31,305 bases of DNA, taken from the IMG/VR virus record IMGVR_UViG_3300034018_000158, positions 1 to 31,305 of that record. One strand, 5' to 3'. This stretch comes from a virus. A program made the position numbers and the translations under genes. Of the stretch, positions 26,501 to 31,194 are shown one piece after another. Each line of letters opens with the position of its first letter. The stretch's first letter is position 1. The notes under the pieces were generated by a model. It had not been told where the DNA came from, searched no databases, and was given only the letters and a program-made list of their open reading frames with translations.

Positions 26501-26668
26501 TACTAAGGTTTTTTGCATGTTCTGGGACATTGCTGCGTTAGCAGCATTTCCAGATGCAAGCATTTGGGAGTGGAAGGCCGAAATCTGTCGTTGCAGATTT
26601 TTGATACTAGCCAAAGCGGCGGTAGTATCAATATCGACTCTTATTTGTGCATTGGCATCTTCAGCCAT
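17570..26668 (-). CDS. tape measure protein (TP901 type) with embedded kinase-like domain
   Basis: This 3,032-residue protein sets tail length and is ejected during infection. Residues about 200-470 match the TP901/PhageMin tail core (FTLPLAVLGTTAAKSFMELE; ITNAFGIAAEDL), followed by a hydrophobic segment (AGLIATLGLVAPVLLMTVG, about 545-563). Four copies of a linker built on DVVPAMLSPGEAVIP lie near residues 683-740, 1158-1210, 1508-1562 and 2860-2913. The gap between copies 2 and 3 has kinase-like residues (K1280, E1291, D1365, N1370, D1386). Later come membrane-like stretches with Gly zippers near 1605-1660 and 1835-1900, coiled coils near 2470-2700, and 13 glycines at 2757-2769. Start ATG follows AGAGGTG by eight bases. 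At about 0.15 nm per residue the tail could approach 450 nm, less if the inserted domains are not part of the ruler. Confidence 0.95.
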   Translation of the reverse strand: MAEDANAQIRVDIDTTAALASIKNLQRQISAFHSQMLASGNAANAAMSQNMQKTLVNSINATGKFAASLTNVKTSAENFTTSLEKNKLGLREYFRYAGASTQTFGKLFRSEFATIEKVARERVKTLQTQYIKMGRDANGALQAIKVRPLALDMQNLATQTAMVAQKQQLLNQLIKQGTTNLVNWGKNVQWAGRQLMVGFTLPLAVLGTTAAKSFMELEKQAVRFRRVYGEMFTSSGETEKALDDVRQLANEFTKYGIAVEKTLGLAADLAQQGLAGVALMAQVTQATRLAVLGEVEQQEALETTISITNAFGIAAEDLASKINFLNAVENQTITAIEDLTIAIPKAGPVVQQLGGDVEDLAFFLTAMKEGGINASEGANALKSGLASLINPSEKASEFLASLGVNIKGIVDANKGDVQGIVVQFAKALDDLDPLNRAQAIEQLFGKFQFSRLSTLFQNVIKEGSQANRVLQLGQQTAEELAVLADRELKKVEDSPAFKFQKAIEDITVAIAPLGEQFLKLITPVVEFVTEMLKKFNDMSEGSKTFVAGLIATLGLVAPVLLMTVGLVANGVGNLIKGFNQLRLFYNKLGGDSNGLASSTQYLTQEQLEAAAVAASLGQSHAQLAQIFTSETQAVQGLIAAYQQAVIAANALSAVAPVARARPDLTISTNARGGRRVVAPQGPPEQYANGVVSVPGPKGAGDVVPAMLSPGEAVIPAKEAEKYGPLIAGIVADNIPGYRVGNIRNVRSRADLEVGTQSNYDAIGSYKPRRSRTAETSTDLINRVSPGGGEELQAILAEGAVSKKVALRIMSQGADVAKTAEAYNEYLEKVKKSMEATEKDNNDFVANSDNFRLELAGKTGYKSKSTPKGEDVFAHIGSGSELTAQKIKEMVQSGQLDLQERTLKRLDEIILENPDAQLNLKSGFGITGITQKTNAKLAGGGADIETFAKEYASGGLEKWDQAIKNGGGNVEELAVQTEILDTELGRLISSVKEGTLVFDTETKAKEAILAGKKAVSLEGLTATARNNVRGQTPELDQKLTEAQSVGIQVRGKGKYSNIDTKGRDRITAGSVQQLQEQAVKENSAILSEYSTVSEKATRSLSDQSKANAGLSTTSDTVAKNITELGNAATALGQKAASAANSFRVTTNAMGGRRVQTLAGGTLSVPGPKGAGDVVPAMLSPGEAVIPAKVAEKYAPFIQDMIAGNIPGFTKGVFLGMPKSAKSVSKGRTAGDEIYELFKKSSYANTPPTEYGHQISPTSGHSFPIFGLGGVYQKGAKQVFVKPVMDETAAMAEMRATAIARQAHGLKAPEQRVVVIRDPMDVKRQRRFLALESDLDPTFVNTNPMGVFNEEQYFRQLAASLLRADKDLSPANVYGDVVADVGPAGVFDRASGLRQYSKNLPSMEDQALVNLLGIKGGAKRAFAESTLGLMAGLTPEQYHQKMISEIQRVLPKLKATIASFGLTNPADIGMYDDMVRRLEAGLSVDWSKFHSVHSAVKIPKPKKVKEPAGYAKGVVSVPGPRGAGDVVPAMLSPGEAVIPAGMAEKYAPLINSMISGNIPGYRAGLTASEKAERDQIRADRRDRVRQVSGRVSQVGMMGSMGVGAASMVPGVVGETAQQLAAPIMAISTLSMFIQGPWTAGIVAAIALFGSMWYAQNQLNEAYKKAQTEAVRLKEAIGGSTEAIRGLAEFSGKVTAGEAAEKRRENKFQLMGVAPGKTTFGESFMKDDSGIALLKDLKMEVANSGGDTASALQAVSSQLSMAVVSGALSQDQAGSIASQIGLELNDASFAVKVRAEISELVGPDGTDLTTNELVIATRLAETATSNMDRSREVMNQRLAAAGPMAKAGNRTDAIISAGMAGAVAGGTAGTAIGASIGGGATAVTAGAAAPAIPLGAIVGGTIGAVVGGASAAYAAYVSLEETAKKVGMLSGAYVADMSMALQSQNEIMAVLDQSYAKKLDEAAAEGDIAEYKRLQLEYDEKRLGLTKVSADLSNNMIAQYDEMLASGNTAGAEAVMSGLKNAADVKFAEDPTFALYKESINASIKAGTDSGAITGGQEIRIRSELLSGMDPATLNTLLNSGDISKVVTLITNLGGPMATEVGMVANMIKDEELSAKFMLRVEEAGTDSVEAQKLIDLAASMQSLGGEGVMKNSINTIFSAVMDDSMASAEITETMESLKANEVETVEKVYEILPEFNVDGEYAEAFNEEYFATLQSNAERETYILATKMIMEIPQAELIASPDFIAWTNDRGARHGQFPKGGSLAQWQQWYADDMAQKVTTSGVVMAGKAAAEPEDTGGGGGGPQASPLDDILKKLRDVRKSQIGVTKGFDASSAAIDKLFGGDKGINLFNGLEQSMRKFGAGEDLISVIAGMDPEEFEKRKNQLFNFDKQTGQIVGFKNKLLNIGEALSSIAVGEYVNNQQKAAQEAKNQVGAFNQLRAAGYSVAEAYEAVQDAELAAALVSGNVTAAQMQTMLDERKRFLEEQKKLARLTPEGLQEVFEDGFSKAMEAFEAEEKKLTLEFDLKVKDDQAAITAAENEIAKIRYEIDDYEASLRGVEDQEKAINKTYDEKLEALEKVRVANQKVLDQEKGKLSVAEAISRGDLAATARAAQDLRATSASGYFSSQTDALNAGRESALGQVRGANGLSRVEIEGKIEELTKSILDIEEKTLEPAQERIRLAQVELDKRIAELEVLGKTKTEWETIKNNIDLARVNSATYKDAMTEALKEVQNIVDLWNEIEKPKETVYTVKTVNEGQTSGGGGGGGGGGGGGDPTPAEIKAAQIKADQASSKAAFQASGLSASGFINMVDAKARTAEKAAAATEASRDKALANRAQPAAQPKTTSTGGYNIGAGKNTFTKYKAMGGLVKYMSGGGSPLGSDIVPAMLTPGEFVVRRPMVNKYGTDLFNKINSGSFGNSQGMSYLGGSRYFDESTGTYNKPAFNKPSFKLPNMGIARPPMPQITSGPRFSLPTDPVISKGPLRLPDKQAPANNNSSVYNYNLSVNVASQSDPNTIAQTVMAQLQRVESQRVRNGRF
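17930..18090 (-). repeat. tape-measure linker repeat, copy 4 (divergent)
   Basis: Encodes GGGSPLGSDIVPAMLTPGEF and then VVRRPMVNKYGTDL. It shares the VPAML-(S/T)-PGE core with copies 1-3 but differs in its flanks. This form of the motif is the one seen near the C-terminus of many phage tape measures. Confidence 0.7.
18362..18400 (-). repeat. polyglycine tract (13 Gly codons)
   Basis: GGN codons in a row (mostly GGC) give 13 consecutive glycines at residues 2757-2769 of the tape measure. It is a GC-rich microsatellite in an AT-leaning genome, probably a flexible hinge, and prone to length change by slippage. Confidence 0.85.
21984..22145 (-). repeat. tape-measure linker repeat, copy 3
   Basis: Encodes GVVSVPGPRGAGDVVPAMLS, PGEAVIPAGMAEKYAPLI and GNIPGYRAG. 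Nearly identical in protein to copies 1 and 2 but with many synonymous base changes, so the duplication is not recent and the protein motif is under selection. Confidence 0.85.
22150..23030 (-). other. protein-kinase-like domain inside the tape measure
   Basis: Residues about 1213-1507 show the order of motifs of a kinase fold. A Gly-rich start GLGGVYQKGAKQ is followed by the strand VFVKPV with K1280, then a helix MAEMRATAIARQAHGL with E1291. A possible hinge RRFLALESDL comes next, then a catalytic loop DKDLSPANV (D1365, N1370), which parallels HRDLKPxN, and VFDRASG with D1386 at the place of DFG. Spacing fits the compact HipA / phosphatidylinositol-kinase-like branch. It is bounded by linker copies 2 and 3. 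All catalytic positions are present, so activity is possible. The family is inferred from motif order, not from a search. Confidence 0.55.
23041..23195 (-). repeat. tape-measure linker repeat, copy 2
   Basis: Encodes GTLSVPGPKGAGDVVPAMLS, PGEAVIPAKVAEKYAPFI and GNIPGFTKG. Preceded by NAMGGRRV, matching NARGGRRV before copy 1, so the duplicated unit is longer than the core. Confidence 0.85.
23232..24449 (-). other. unassigned tape-measure segment between linker copies 1 and 2
   Basis: Residues about 740-1147. Mixed helical and strand character with GEDVFAHIGSGSELTAQKI and NLKSGFGITGITQKTNAKL followed by a Trp-containing helix. The position mirrors that of the kinase-like segment, so it may be a second carried domain. 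No family is recognised. Confidence 0.4.
24450..24622 (-). repeat. tape-measure linker repeat, copy 1
   Basis: Encodes GVVSVPGPKGAGDVVPAMLS, PGEAVIPAKEAEKYGPLI and DNIPGYRVG, preceded by NARGGRRV. It is the first of four copies that border the variable segments of the tape measure. Confidence 0.85.
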
Positions 26669-26690
26669 CCACTAAACACCTCTTTTTACA

Positions 26691-27011
26691 TTACTTAAGA
26701 TTTGTTAGAAGAGAAGCGTCAGATAGCTTTACGCCAGATGCCTCTTCAACAATCTTATAGACAGTTGGAAGATCCAAAGTTTCTTCCAATGCCTTCAAGT
26801 CTCCAGCAATTTCTGGGTTGTACTGTTGCATAGCAATCTGTACACACTCCATAAGTAGGCTGAGTGACTTGTCATTATCCTCTGCTACTGCAGCAATGCC
26901 CTCGAATTTCTTCATGAACGGTCTGAGTAGAGAGATCTTGAGTGGTCTTACCTTAATCTCTGTTCCATTGATTAGTTTGATTACTTTTTCTTCATATACT
27001 TCTGTACTCAT
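26691..27011 (-). CDS. tail assembly chaperone, short form (gpG-like)
   Basis: This 106-residue protein lies directly before the tape measure (22-base gap). It is clearly paralogous to the first 100 residues of the preceding gene: LINGTEIKVRPLKI matches LIDGTEVELSPLKI, IAMQQYNPEIA matches VAMKQYYPKIA, and LDLPTVYKIVEEASGVK matches MDLQGVYKVLEFAAGIK. It therefore corresponds to the N-terminal (G) part of the lambda gpG/gpGT chaperone pair, which coats the tape measure during tail assembly. There is no room for a frameshifted extension before the tape measure and no slippery heptamer near its end. It has its own extended -10 promoter and a GGAAGGAA ribosome site about 10 bases before ATG. Confidence 0.8.
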   Translation of the reverse strand: MSTEVYEEKVIKLINGTEIKVRPLKISLLRPFMKKFEGIAAVAEDNDKSLSLLMECVQIAMQQYNPEIAGDLKALEETLDLPTVYKIVEEASGVKLSDASLLTNLK

Positions 27012-27035
27012 ATTTTTTATATTCCTTCCGCTATG

Positions 27036-27065
27036 AGGCTTTACTAATTATAACATAAAAAGCCT
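27036..27065 (-). repeat. inverted repeat flanking the promoter at 27047-27055
   Basis: On the minus strand AGGCTTT and AAAGCCT face each other across a 16-base loop that contains the TATAAT box. No T-run follows the second arm, so an operator or a transcript-leader hairpin is more likely than a terminator. Confidence 0.4.
27047..27055 (-). promoter_or_regulatory. extended -10 promoter of the short chaperone gene
   Basis: The minus strand reads TGTTATAAT, a perfect TGn-TATAAT, about 36 bases before the ATG at 27011. The leader holds GGAAGGAA as ribosome site. No good -35 is visible, as expected for an extended -10 promoter. Confidence 0.6.
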
Positions 27066-27073
27066 TGACTTTT

Positions 27074-27796
27074 CTACTTCTTTTTGGTCAAGTCTTCGTA
27101 TCCAAGACCCATGCCAATGCCAAAACCAGCCTTTTGGGCATTAACCCCCTGAAGCGACAAGACGTCATTTCCGCTTGTAGCTTTGCCACCACTAAACACC
27201 CTAGCTTTCATTTGTTCCCATTTATTTTCTGGGGCCTGTCCGCTACTCTTATCCAGATCTACGCCCTGAATAGCAGCTAAAAATTTCTTTTCTTGGTAGT
27301 CAAGGTCTCTTCTTGTTTCTAGGCTGGCCATTAACTCTGGAATAGACATCTGTATTTCTAGCTCTTCATAATTTTTCCAAATGCCTAGCAAGAACACTTC
27401 GGCTTCTAGTTTGGCTAAGTCTAGGCTTTCCCAAGAGGAGGACCCGCTTTCTTTTGCTTGAGATATTGCTTGGGCCTCTGCTTGGTCTTTGACCGTATCT
27501 TTTGACTTTTCATTAATCTTGATTCCAGCAGCAAACTCTAGAACTTTGTATACGCCCTGGAGGTCCATAGAGTCTTGTAAGTCTTCCATATTTGCAATTT
27601 TTGGATAGTATTGCTTCATTGCAACTGCTGCACAATTTGATAAAAATACTATTGCCTCATCATCATTATCTGCTGTTTTAACTAGAGTAAATGCATCCAT
27701 AAACTCTCTTAAATATTTTATTTTAAGCGGAGACAGCTCAACCTCTGTCCCATCGATTAGTGTCACTTTCCCTGTTTTGTATACTGTAGTTGCCAT
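27074..27796 (-). CDS. tail assembly chaperone, long form (gpGT-like)
   Basis: This protein is 240 residues from the ATG at 27796. A longer reading frame upstream would add eight residues, but alignment of MATTVYKTGK with MSTEVYEEKV of the short paralogue supports this start. Residues 1-100 form the chaperone domain shared with the short form. Residues 100-240 add a charged linker, a helix around ELEIQMSIPELMASLETRRD and a Gly-rich tail, equivalent in place to the T part of lambda gpGT, which recruits major tail protein. In most siphophages this product comes from a -1 frameshift; here it is one continuous gene located before the short form. There is no Shine-Dalgarno; a -10 box lies six bases before ATG. 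Confidence 0.8.
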   Translation of the reverse strand: MATTVYKTGKVTLIDGTEVELSPLKIKYLREFMDAFTLVKTADNDDEAIVFLSNCAAVAMKQYYPKIANMEDLQDSMDLQGVYKVLEFAAGIKINEKSKDTVKDQAEAQAISQAKESGSSSWESLDLAKLEAEVFLLGIWKNYEELEIQMSIPELMASLETRRDLDYQEKKFLAAIQGVDLDKSSGQAPENKWEQMKARVFSGGKATSGNDVLSLQGVNAQKAGFGIGMGLGYEDLTKKK

Positions 27797-27808
27797 ATTA
27801 TAAGTATA
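27797..27808 (-). promoter_or_regulatory. -10 box of a leaderless-type promoter, long chaperone gene
   Basis: Reads TATACTTATAAT directly before ATG. If TATACT (27803-27808) is the -10, the six-base gap puts transcription start exactly at the A of ATG. No ribosome-binding site is present. It lies immediately behind a terminator. Confidence 0.55.
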
Positions 27809-27810
27809 CC

Positions 27811-27848
27811 GTAAAAACAAAATTACCCAGCCTAAAAAGACTGGGTAA
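27811..27848 (-). terminator. rho-independent terminator after the major tail protein gene
   Basis: On the minus strand TTACCCAG pairs with CTGGGTAA (8 bp stem, 10-base loop), followed at once by TTTTGTTTTT. It lies 21 bases after the major tail protein stop. There is no T-run on the other side, so it acts on the minus strand only. Confidence 0.9.
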
Positions 27849-27868
27849 CTCTGTGTTGTTAAGTTATA

Positions 27869-28540
27869 TTACGATACTGCTGGGATGGTGCGGTCTACGA
27901 TCTTACCGTAGGATGCGTTATCGTTTGGCAGTAGACGGAATGAAACCTCGTACATTGTAGCCTCATCACGCTTTGCAGAAACTGTAACACTCTCAATAGA
28001 AAGTGCACGGTATGCAACGTAAATACGCTCAATCTGCTCGTCTGGGTTACAGTCACCTGTTCCTGGACCAACAGCCACTAGGCCACGCTCTACTGGACAT
28101 TCTCCAATGTCACCAGCAGACATGTTTAGTGTTTGAGATCCTTGCTTGATGCCTGTAACACCTGCACCAGTAGTAGTTAGGTCGTCGTCTTTACCAGCCA
28201 ACGAGAACAGCAAGTTCTCTAGTGTTGCCTCAGCAAAAGCAGTGTTCAGGTTAACCTGCATACCCTGCTTGTATAGCTTTGCAACGTCAAGAACCTGATC
28301 AACCTGTACCTCACCAAAATCTGGCTGGAACTGTAGCTCTAGACCATTCATTGTGTAACCAACGTTACGGAATGCTGCAGAGTCAGCTAGGGTTTCACGG
28401 TATGTTCCCGTTGCGTTTCCAACAGATCCTTCAACTTCATAAGCTGGAAGACCTGCGTCTGTCAATACTCCTGCTTCGTAAGTAAACAAAGCAGCTGCAC
28501 CAACGATAATGTTAGTGCTTGTACCTCTTGTATATGCCAT
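27869..28540 (-). CDS. major tail protein (tail tube)
   Basis: This 223-residue protein lies between the tail terminator-like gene and the chaperones, the canonical place of the tube protein. It starts MAYTRGTSTNIIVGAAALFT, as many actinophage tube proteins do. It has beta-rich sequence such as YTMNGLELQFQPDFGEVQVD near 62-81 and a C-terminal VTVSAKRDEATMYEVSFRLL. It has a strong ribosome site (GAGGTG, six bases before ATG), its own extended -10 promoter and a strong terminator behind it. This wiring fits the most abundant tail protein. Two Cys (around 147 and 163) are present. The assignment is by position, size, start pattern and expression signals. Confidence 0.85.
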   Translation of the reverse strand: MAYTRGTSTNIIVGAAALFTYEAGVLTDAGLPAYEVEGSVGNATGTYRETLADSAAFRNVGYTMNGLELQFQPDFGEVQVDQVLDVAKLYKQGMQVNLNTAFAEATLENLLFSLAGKDDDLTTTGAGVTGIKQGSQTLNMSAGDIGECPVERGLVAVGPGTGDCNPDEQIERIYVAYRALSIESVTVSAKRDEATMYEVSFRLLPNDNASYGKIVDRTIPAVS

Positions 28541-28590
28541 TTATTTCACCTCTTCTTTTTATAGATAATAGGCGTGTTTCCTCAAAATTA

Positions 28591-28599
28591 AGTATATCA
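28591..28599 (-). promoter_or_regulatory. extended -10 promoter of the major tail protein gene
   Basis: The minus strand reads TGATATACT (TGn-TATACT) about 50 bases before the ATG at 28540, within a 66-base intergenic gap. The leader ends in AGAGGTG. An alternative set, TTGAGG then TATAAA at a 16-base spacing, lies slightly downstream. Confidence 0.5.
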
Positions 28600-28606
28600 G
28601 CTTATT

Positions 28607-29191
28607 TTAAATAATCTCTTTTGTGACTAATCTTGGTTCTGGAGACCAGTCTGAGCTGGTCAGATCTGTCTTTTGATGATAGTCGTACTCGATAATAATC
28701 TTGTTACCGCCGTAGGTTCTAGCTGTTCCAAAGTCAATAATGTCCCTGGACTCCTCTAGCTGATATACCTTAAAGTTATGAAAATAAAACATATTGTCAA
28801 TTAGGTCTGGGTTCTGCTGAGTTCCCAGATTTACCTGCCTATTTGATGCCCAGTTATTAACCTCTTGGGCAGTCTCATCTCCACGATCCATCAGCCTTAA
28901 TACCTGCTCTTGAATCTGAACCATTTTCTCGATAGGGTTTTCTCCGTTGGCGTAAAAGTAATACATTACTTGTTCACATTTTATGTGAGGAAAACTCTTC
29001 CTGTTCATTTTGATTAGTCTATCCCAGGTAGCCATTGTTCCGCCTGTTGGGAAATATGAGGTCAGGTCGTTGATTGTTGATGGCAAGGTTGGAAAGAATG
29101 GCGTATCCAAACTAGTGCCTTCTAGAATCTTGCTTTGTAAGTATTTGTTTACCCATAACACTGGTGTGTTTAGTAGTGAATCATTAGCCAA
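28607..29191 (-). CDS. tail terminator / tail completion protein
   Basis: This 194-residue protein is encoded just before the major tail protein, where siphophages place the tail terminator (lambda gpU-like). It begins at a TTG codon (MANDSLLNTPVLWVNKYL), eight bases after GGGGGT and overlapping the upstream gene by 8 bases. Visible features are IKCEQVMYYFYANGENP (about 69-85), a helix MVQIQEQVLRLMDRGDET, and a beta-rich end VYQLEESRDIID and IIIEYDYHQ. This alternation of strand and helix fits terminator proteins that cap the tube and join it to the head. No catalytic motif is present. Position is the main support. Confidence 0.6.
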   Translation of the reverse strand: MANDSLLNTPVLWVNKYLQSKILEGTSLDTPFFPTLPSTINDLTSYFPTGGTMATWDRLIKMNRKSFPHIKCEQVMYYFYANGENPIEKMVQIQEQVLRLMDRGDETAQEVNNWASNRQVNLGTQQNPDLIDNMFYFHNFKVYQLEESRDIIDFGTARTYGGNKIIIEYDYHQKTDLTSSDWSPEPRLVTKEII

Positions 29192-29861
29192 TCTTGTTTA
29201 CCCCCGCATTTGCTATCCATTTGTATCCAGTAGATGTTCCAGCAGACTTTCCCATCCTCTTGCCTCTACTTAAATTCTTTTTATAAGCTACTGGATTTTC
29301 CAGGTAAGCCGCAATACCACTTGTTCTTAAAAAGGCTTGAGTAAAATACTTGTTAAAGAAATTATCAAAAACCTGTTCAAACTGGCCTTCTGCCTGTCCT
29401 CCAGGATTTAAAACAGTTACTGGAGTTTTTGTAAAAACTTCTTCTCCGTTATCTGTAAACCTTAATGCTTGAGATTGTTTTGGTGCTATGGTGACTGGGA
29501 TTCCCTCTTCCATAATTCTTGCTTTGTCATAAAAGGGTTCTCTAGAACCATTTTGAATTGTTTTAGATTGTCTAAACGAAGAATTAAATGAAAGACCAAG
29601 ATTGCTAACAGTATAGACAATATCGTATAGCCTTCCGCTAGGACTACCTGTCTTATTCCACTCATAAACATGATGCAAAATTGATGGATTTACCCTTGCG
29701 TTAGAGTCTATATATCCTTTTAACAATTCTACAGTCTGAAGACCAAGGTTTTTTAAAAGATCTTGCTTTCCTAACTGAACTCCGTCCAAAAACCCAATAG
29801 AGTAATCCATCATGTTTTTCATATCTTTGTTAAATTTTCTAGTGTCAAATTTTGTTATCAT
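29184..29861 (-). CDS. HK97 gp10-like head-tail joining / minor tail protein
   Basis: This 225-residue basic protein starts with an ATGA overlap to the preceding gene. The first part has KFDTRKFNKDMKNMMDYSIG and a helix (LLKNLGLQTVELLKGYIDSN, about 36-55). A central region with HVYEWNKTGSPSGRLYDI (about 64-81) is typical of gp10-type proteins in the connector-to-tail region. The C-terminus is basic (KKNLSRGKRMGKSAG). Such proteins act in tail completion or head-tail joining. Position between the stopper-like and terminator-like genes supports this. The region around 95-120 is Ser- and Gln-rich. Confidence 0.65.
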   Translation of the reverse strand: MITKFDTRKFNKDMKNMMDYSIGFLDGVQLGKQDLLKNLGLQTVELLKGYIDSNARVNPSILHHVYEWNKTGSPSGRLYDIVYTVSNLGLSFNSSFRQSKTIQNGSREPFYDKARIMEEGIPVTIAPKQSQALRFTDNGEEVFTKTPVTVLNPGGQAEGQFEQVFDNFFNKYFTQAFLRTSGIAAYLENPVAYKKNLSRGKRMGKSAGTSTGYKWIANAGVNKIG

Positions 29862-30307
29862 AGGTCTGCGGCCTGGTTCTCTGATCTACGAACAACAACC
29901 TTGTAGTATTCTACTGAGCCAAACGGTCCGATAAAAGGTTCGACAGTTGCTACCTCAAACAGGGTAGGCTTTCCAGCTCTTGGCCCTGCTGTTTCTACAA
30001 AAACCTCATTAAGATTCCTGTCCTTTATATTAGTAACAATAATGTTTGTGATTGAATTCTGAACATCTTCATTTGAAAACCTAATATCTGTCTTAACTCT
30101 ACCCAGCATTATGCTATCCTGAGTAATGTTTGCATTTGGCTTGATATCTTCTTTCCAAGCGGTGCCAGCAGAGTTAAAGTTACAAGCAATCGTCCTATCG
30201 TGAATCCAATTCTTTTTTACGTTACCGTAGGCACCCTGGTCAACAATAGGGTAGTAGATATCTGCAAGCATTGGGAAAAGTATTGATGGATTTTCGCAGG
30301 TAGCCAT
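29858..30307 (-). CDS. head-tail connector, stopper-like
   Basis: This 149-residue beta-rich protein begins MATCENPSILFPMLADIYYP. The region EDVQNSITNIIVTNI (about 80-94) followed by VEPFIGPFGSVEYYKVVVRR at the end resembles the small beta-barrel of stopper proteins (SPP1 gp16 / HK97 gp7 class), which plug the connector after DNA packaging. Its ATG overlaps the preceding stop as TAATG and its stop overlaps the next start as ATGA. Three head-tail genes in the order adaptor, stopper, gp10-like are standard in siphophages. The call rests on order and size. Confidence 0.6.
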   Translation of the reverse strand: MATCENPSILFPMLADIYYPIVDQGAYGNVKKNWIHDRTIACNFNSAGTAWKEDIKPNANITQDSIMLGRVKTDIRFSNEDVQNSITNIIVTNIKDRNLNEVFVETAGPRAGKPTLFEVATVEPFIGPFGSVEYYKVVVRRSENQAADL

Positions 30308-31194
30308 TATAAGACCCCAAGTCTAGTAATAGACTTAGCATACTTTGAAAGTATCTTGTCTACTATAATGTTTCCTGTTCCCTCGAATACCCTGCTATCA
30401 AACTGTAGCCTAAACTGATCTGTGTTATAAGCAGAAATATATCTTTGGTAGTAATCATTTCTGCCACACTTGATGTCATCAATCAGCAGAGTTGCTGCTC
30501 TAACGATATCTGAGGGCACTGTGGGGTATCCCACTTCTAAAACAAACTTGTAGTCATATCCGTTAGGAAAGCCTCGTAGAGGTGGCAGGTTGGCATCTAC
30601 AAGATCCGAACCTGCTGCTGGCAAGATTAGGGGAGCTTGCTCATTTCTGTTGACTCTATCGGTGGCAACTTCGGTGATTGCAGTTTTATCTCTAGTTATT
30701 TCATAGGTGCGGTCTGTAACCAACTCATTGTTTTCGTATACAGATAAAATTCTTTTTGCATCCCACCATAGAGGAATATAGTCTGCTCCGAGACCTACCA
30801 CCTCTAAGGTTTTCTTTTTATAATAGAATCCTTCTGAGATAACTGAGTCAATAACTGCTCTTGCAATTTCCTCATATTTGGTATATTCTGCAATTTCTGA
30901 GGCAGTTGTCCCAAGAGTTGATGGATCTACATATGGCCTAATAATTCCATATGTCTCATCGTGAATGATGTCGCTAGATGCATCTGTAATAACAACACGG
31001 TAATCTGTGTCATACTTACTAGACAGACCTATTGTCCAAACATAGTTTGCATTGTCTGTTACAGTTTTTGTTGTATAAGAAAGATCTGTCAAATCAGTGA
31101 TTGTTGCCACAAAAGCCTCATTTGAAACATAGGCAGTTGGGATTGTAAATGTAATATTTACGTCTTGATATGGTAGACCCCTTAAAATTTCCAT
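30307..31194 (-). CDS. head-tail adaptor with N-terminal Ig-like domain
   Basis: This is a 295-residue protein. Residues 1-88 look like an Ig-like beta sandwich (VNITFTIPTAYVSNEAFVAT; VWTIGLSSKYDTDYRVVI). After a linker, residues about 95-295 are mixed helix and strand with YTKYEEIARAVIDSVISEGF, VGLGADYIPLWWDAKRIL, and a late helix VRAATLLIDDIKCGRNDYY. The latter part fits head-tail adaptors of the gp6/gp15 class, which bind the portal and continue the DNA channel; these are usually 100-150 residues, so the Ig-like N-terminus appears to be an extra surface domain. Its ATG overlaps the stop of the preceding gene by one base. Confidence 0.6.
   Translation of the reverse strand: MEILRGLPYQDVNITFTIPTAYVSNEAFVATITDLTDLSYTTKTVTDNANYVWTIGLSSKYDTDYRVVITDASSDIIHDETYGIIRPYVDPSTLGTTASEIAEYTKYEEIARAVIDSVISEGFYYKKKTLEVVGLGADYIPLWWDAKRILSVYENNELVTDRTYEITRDKTAITEVATDRVNRNEQAPLILPAAGSDLVDANLPPLRGFPNGYDYKFVLEVGYPTVPSDIVRAATLLIDDIKCGRNDYYQRYISAYNTDQFRLQFDSRVFEGTGNIIVDKILSKYAKSITRLGVL

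Noticed and set aside
26691-27011. Frameshift extension of the short chaperone
   Set aside because: Only 22 bases separate its stop from the tape-measure ATG and no slippery heptamer was found near its end.
30300-30315. TATAATG at the start of the stopper-like gene as a fourth leaderless promoter
   Set aside because: The ATG overlaps the box itself, so transcription would start inside the gene; the match arises from the TAATG stop/start overlap.
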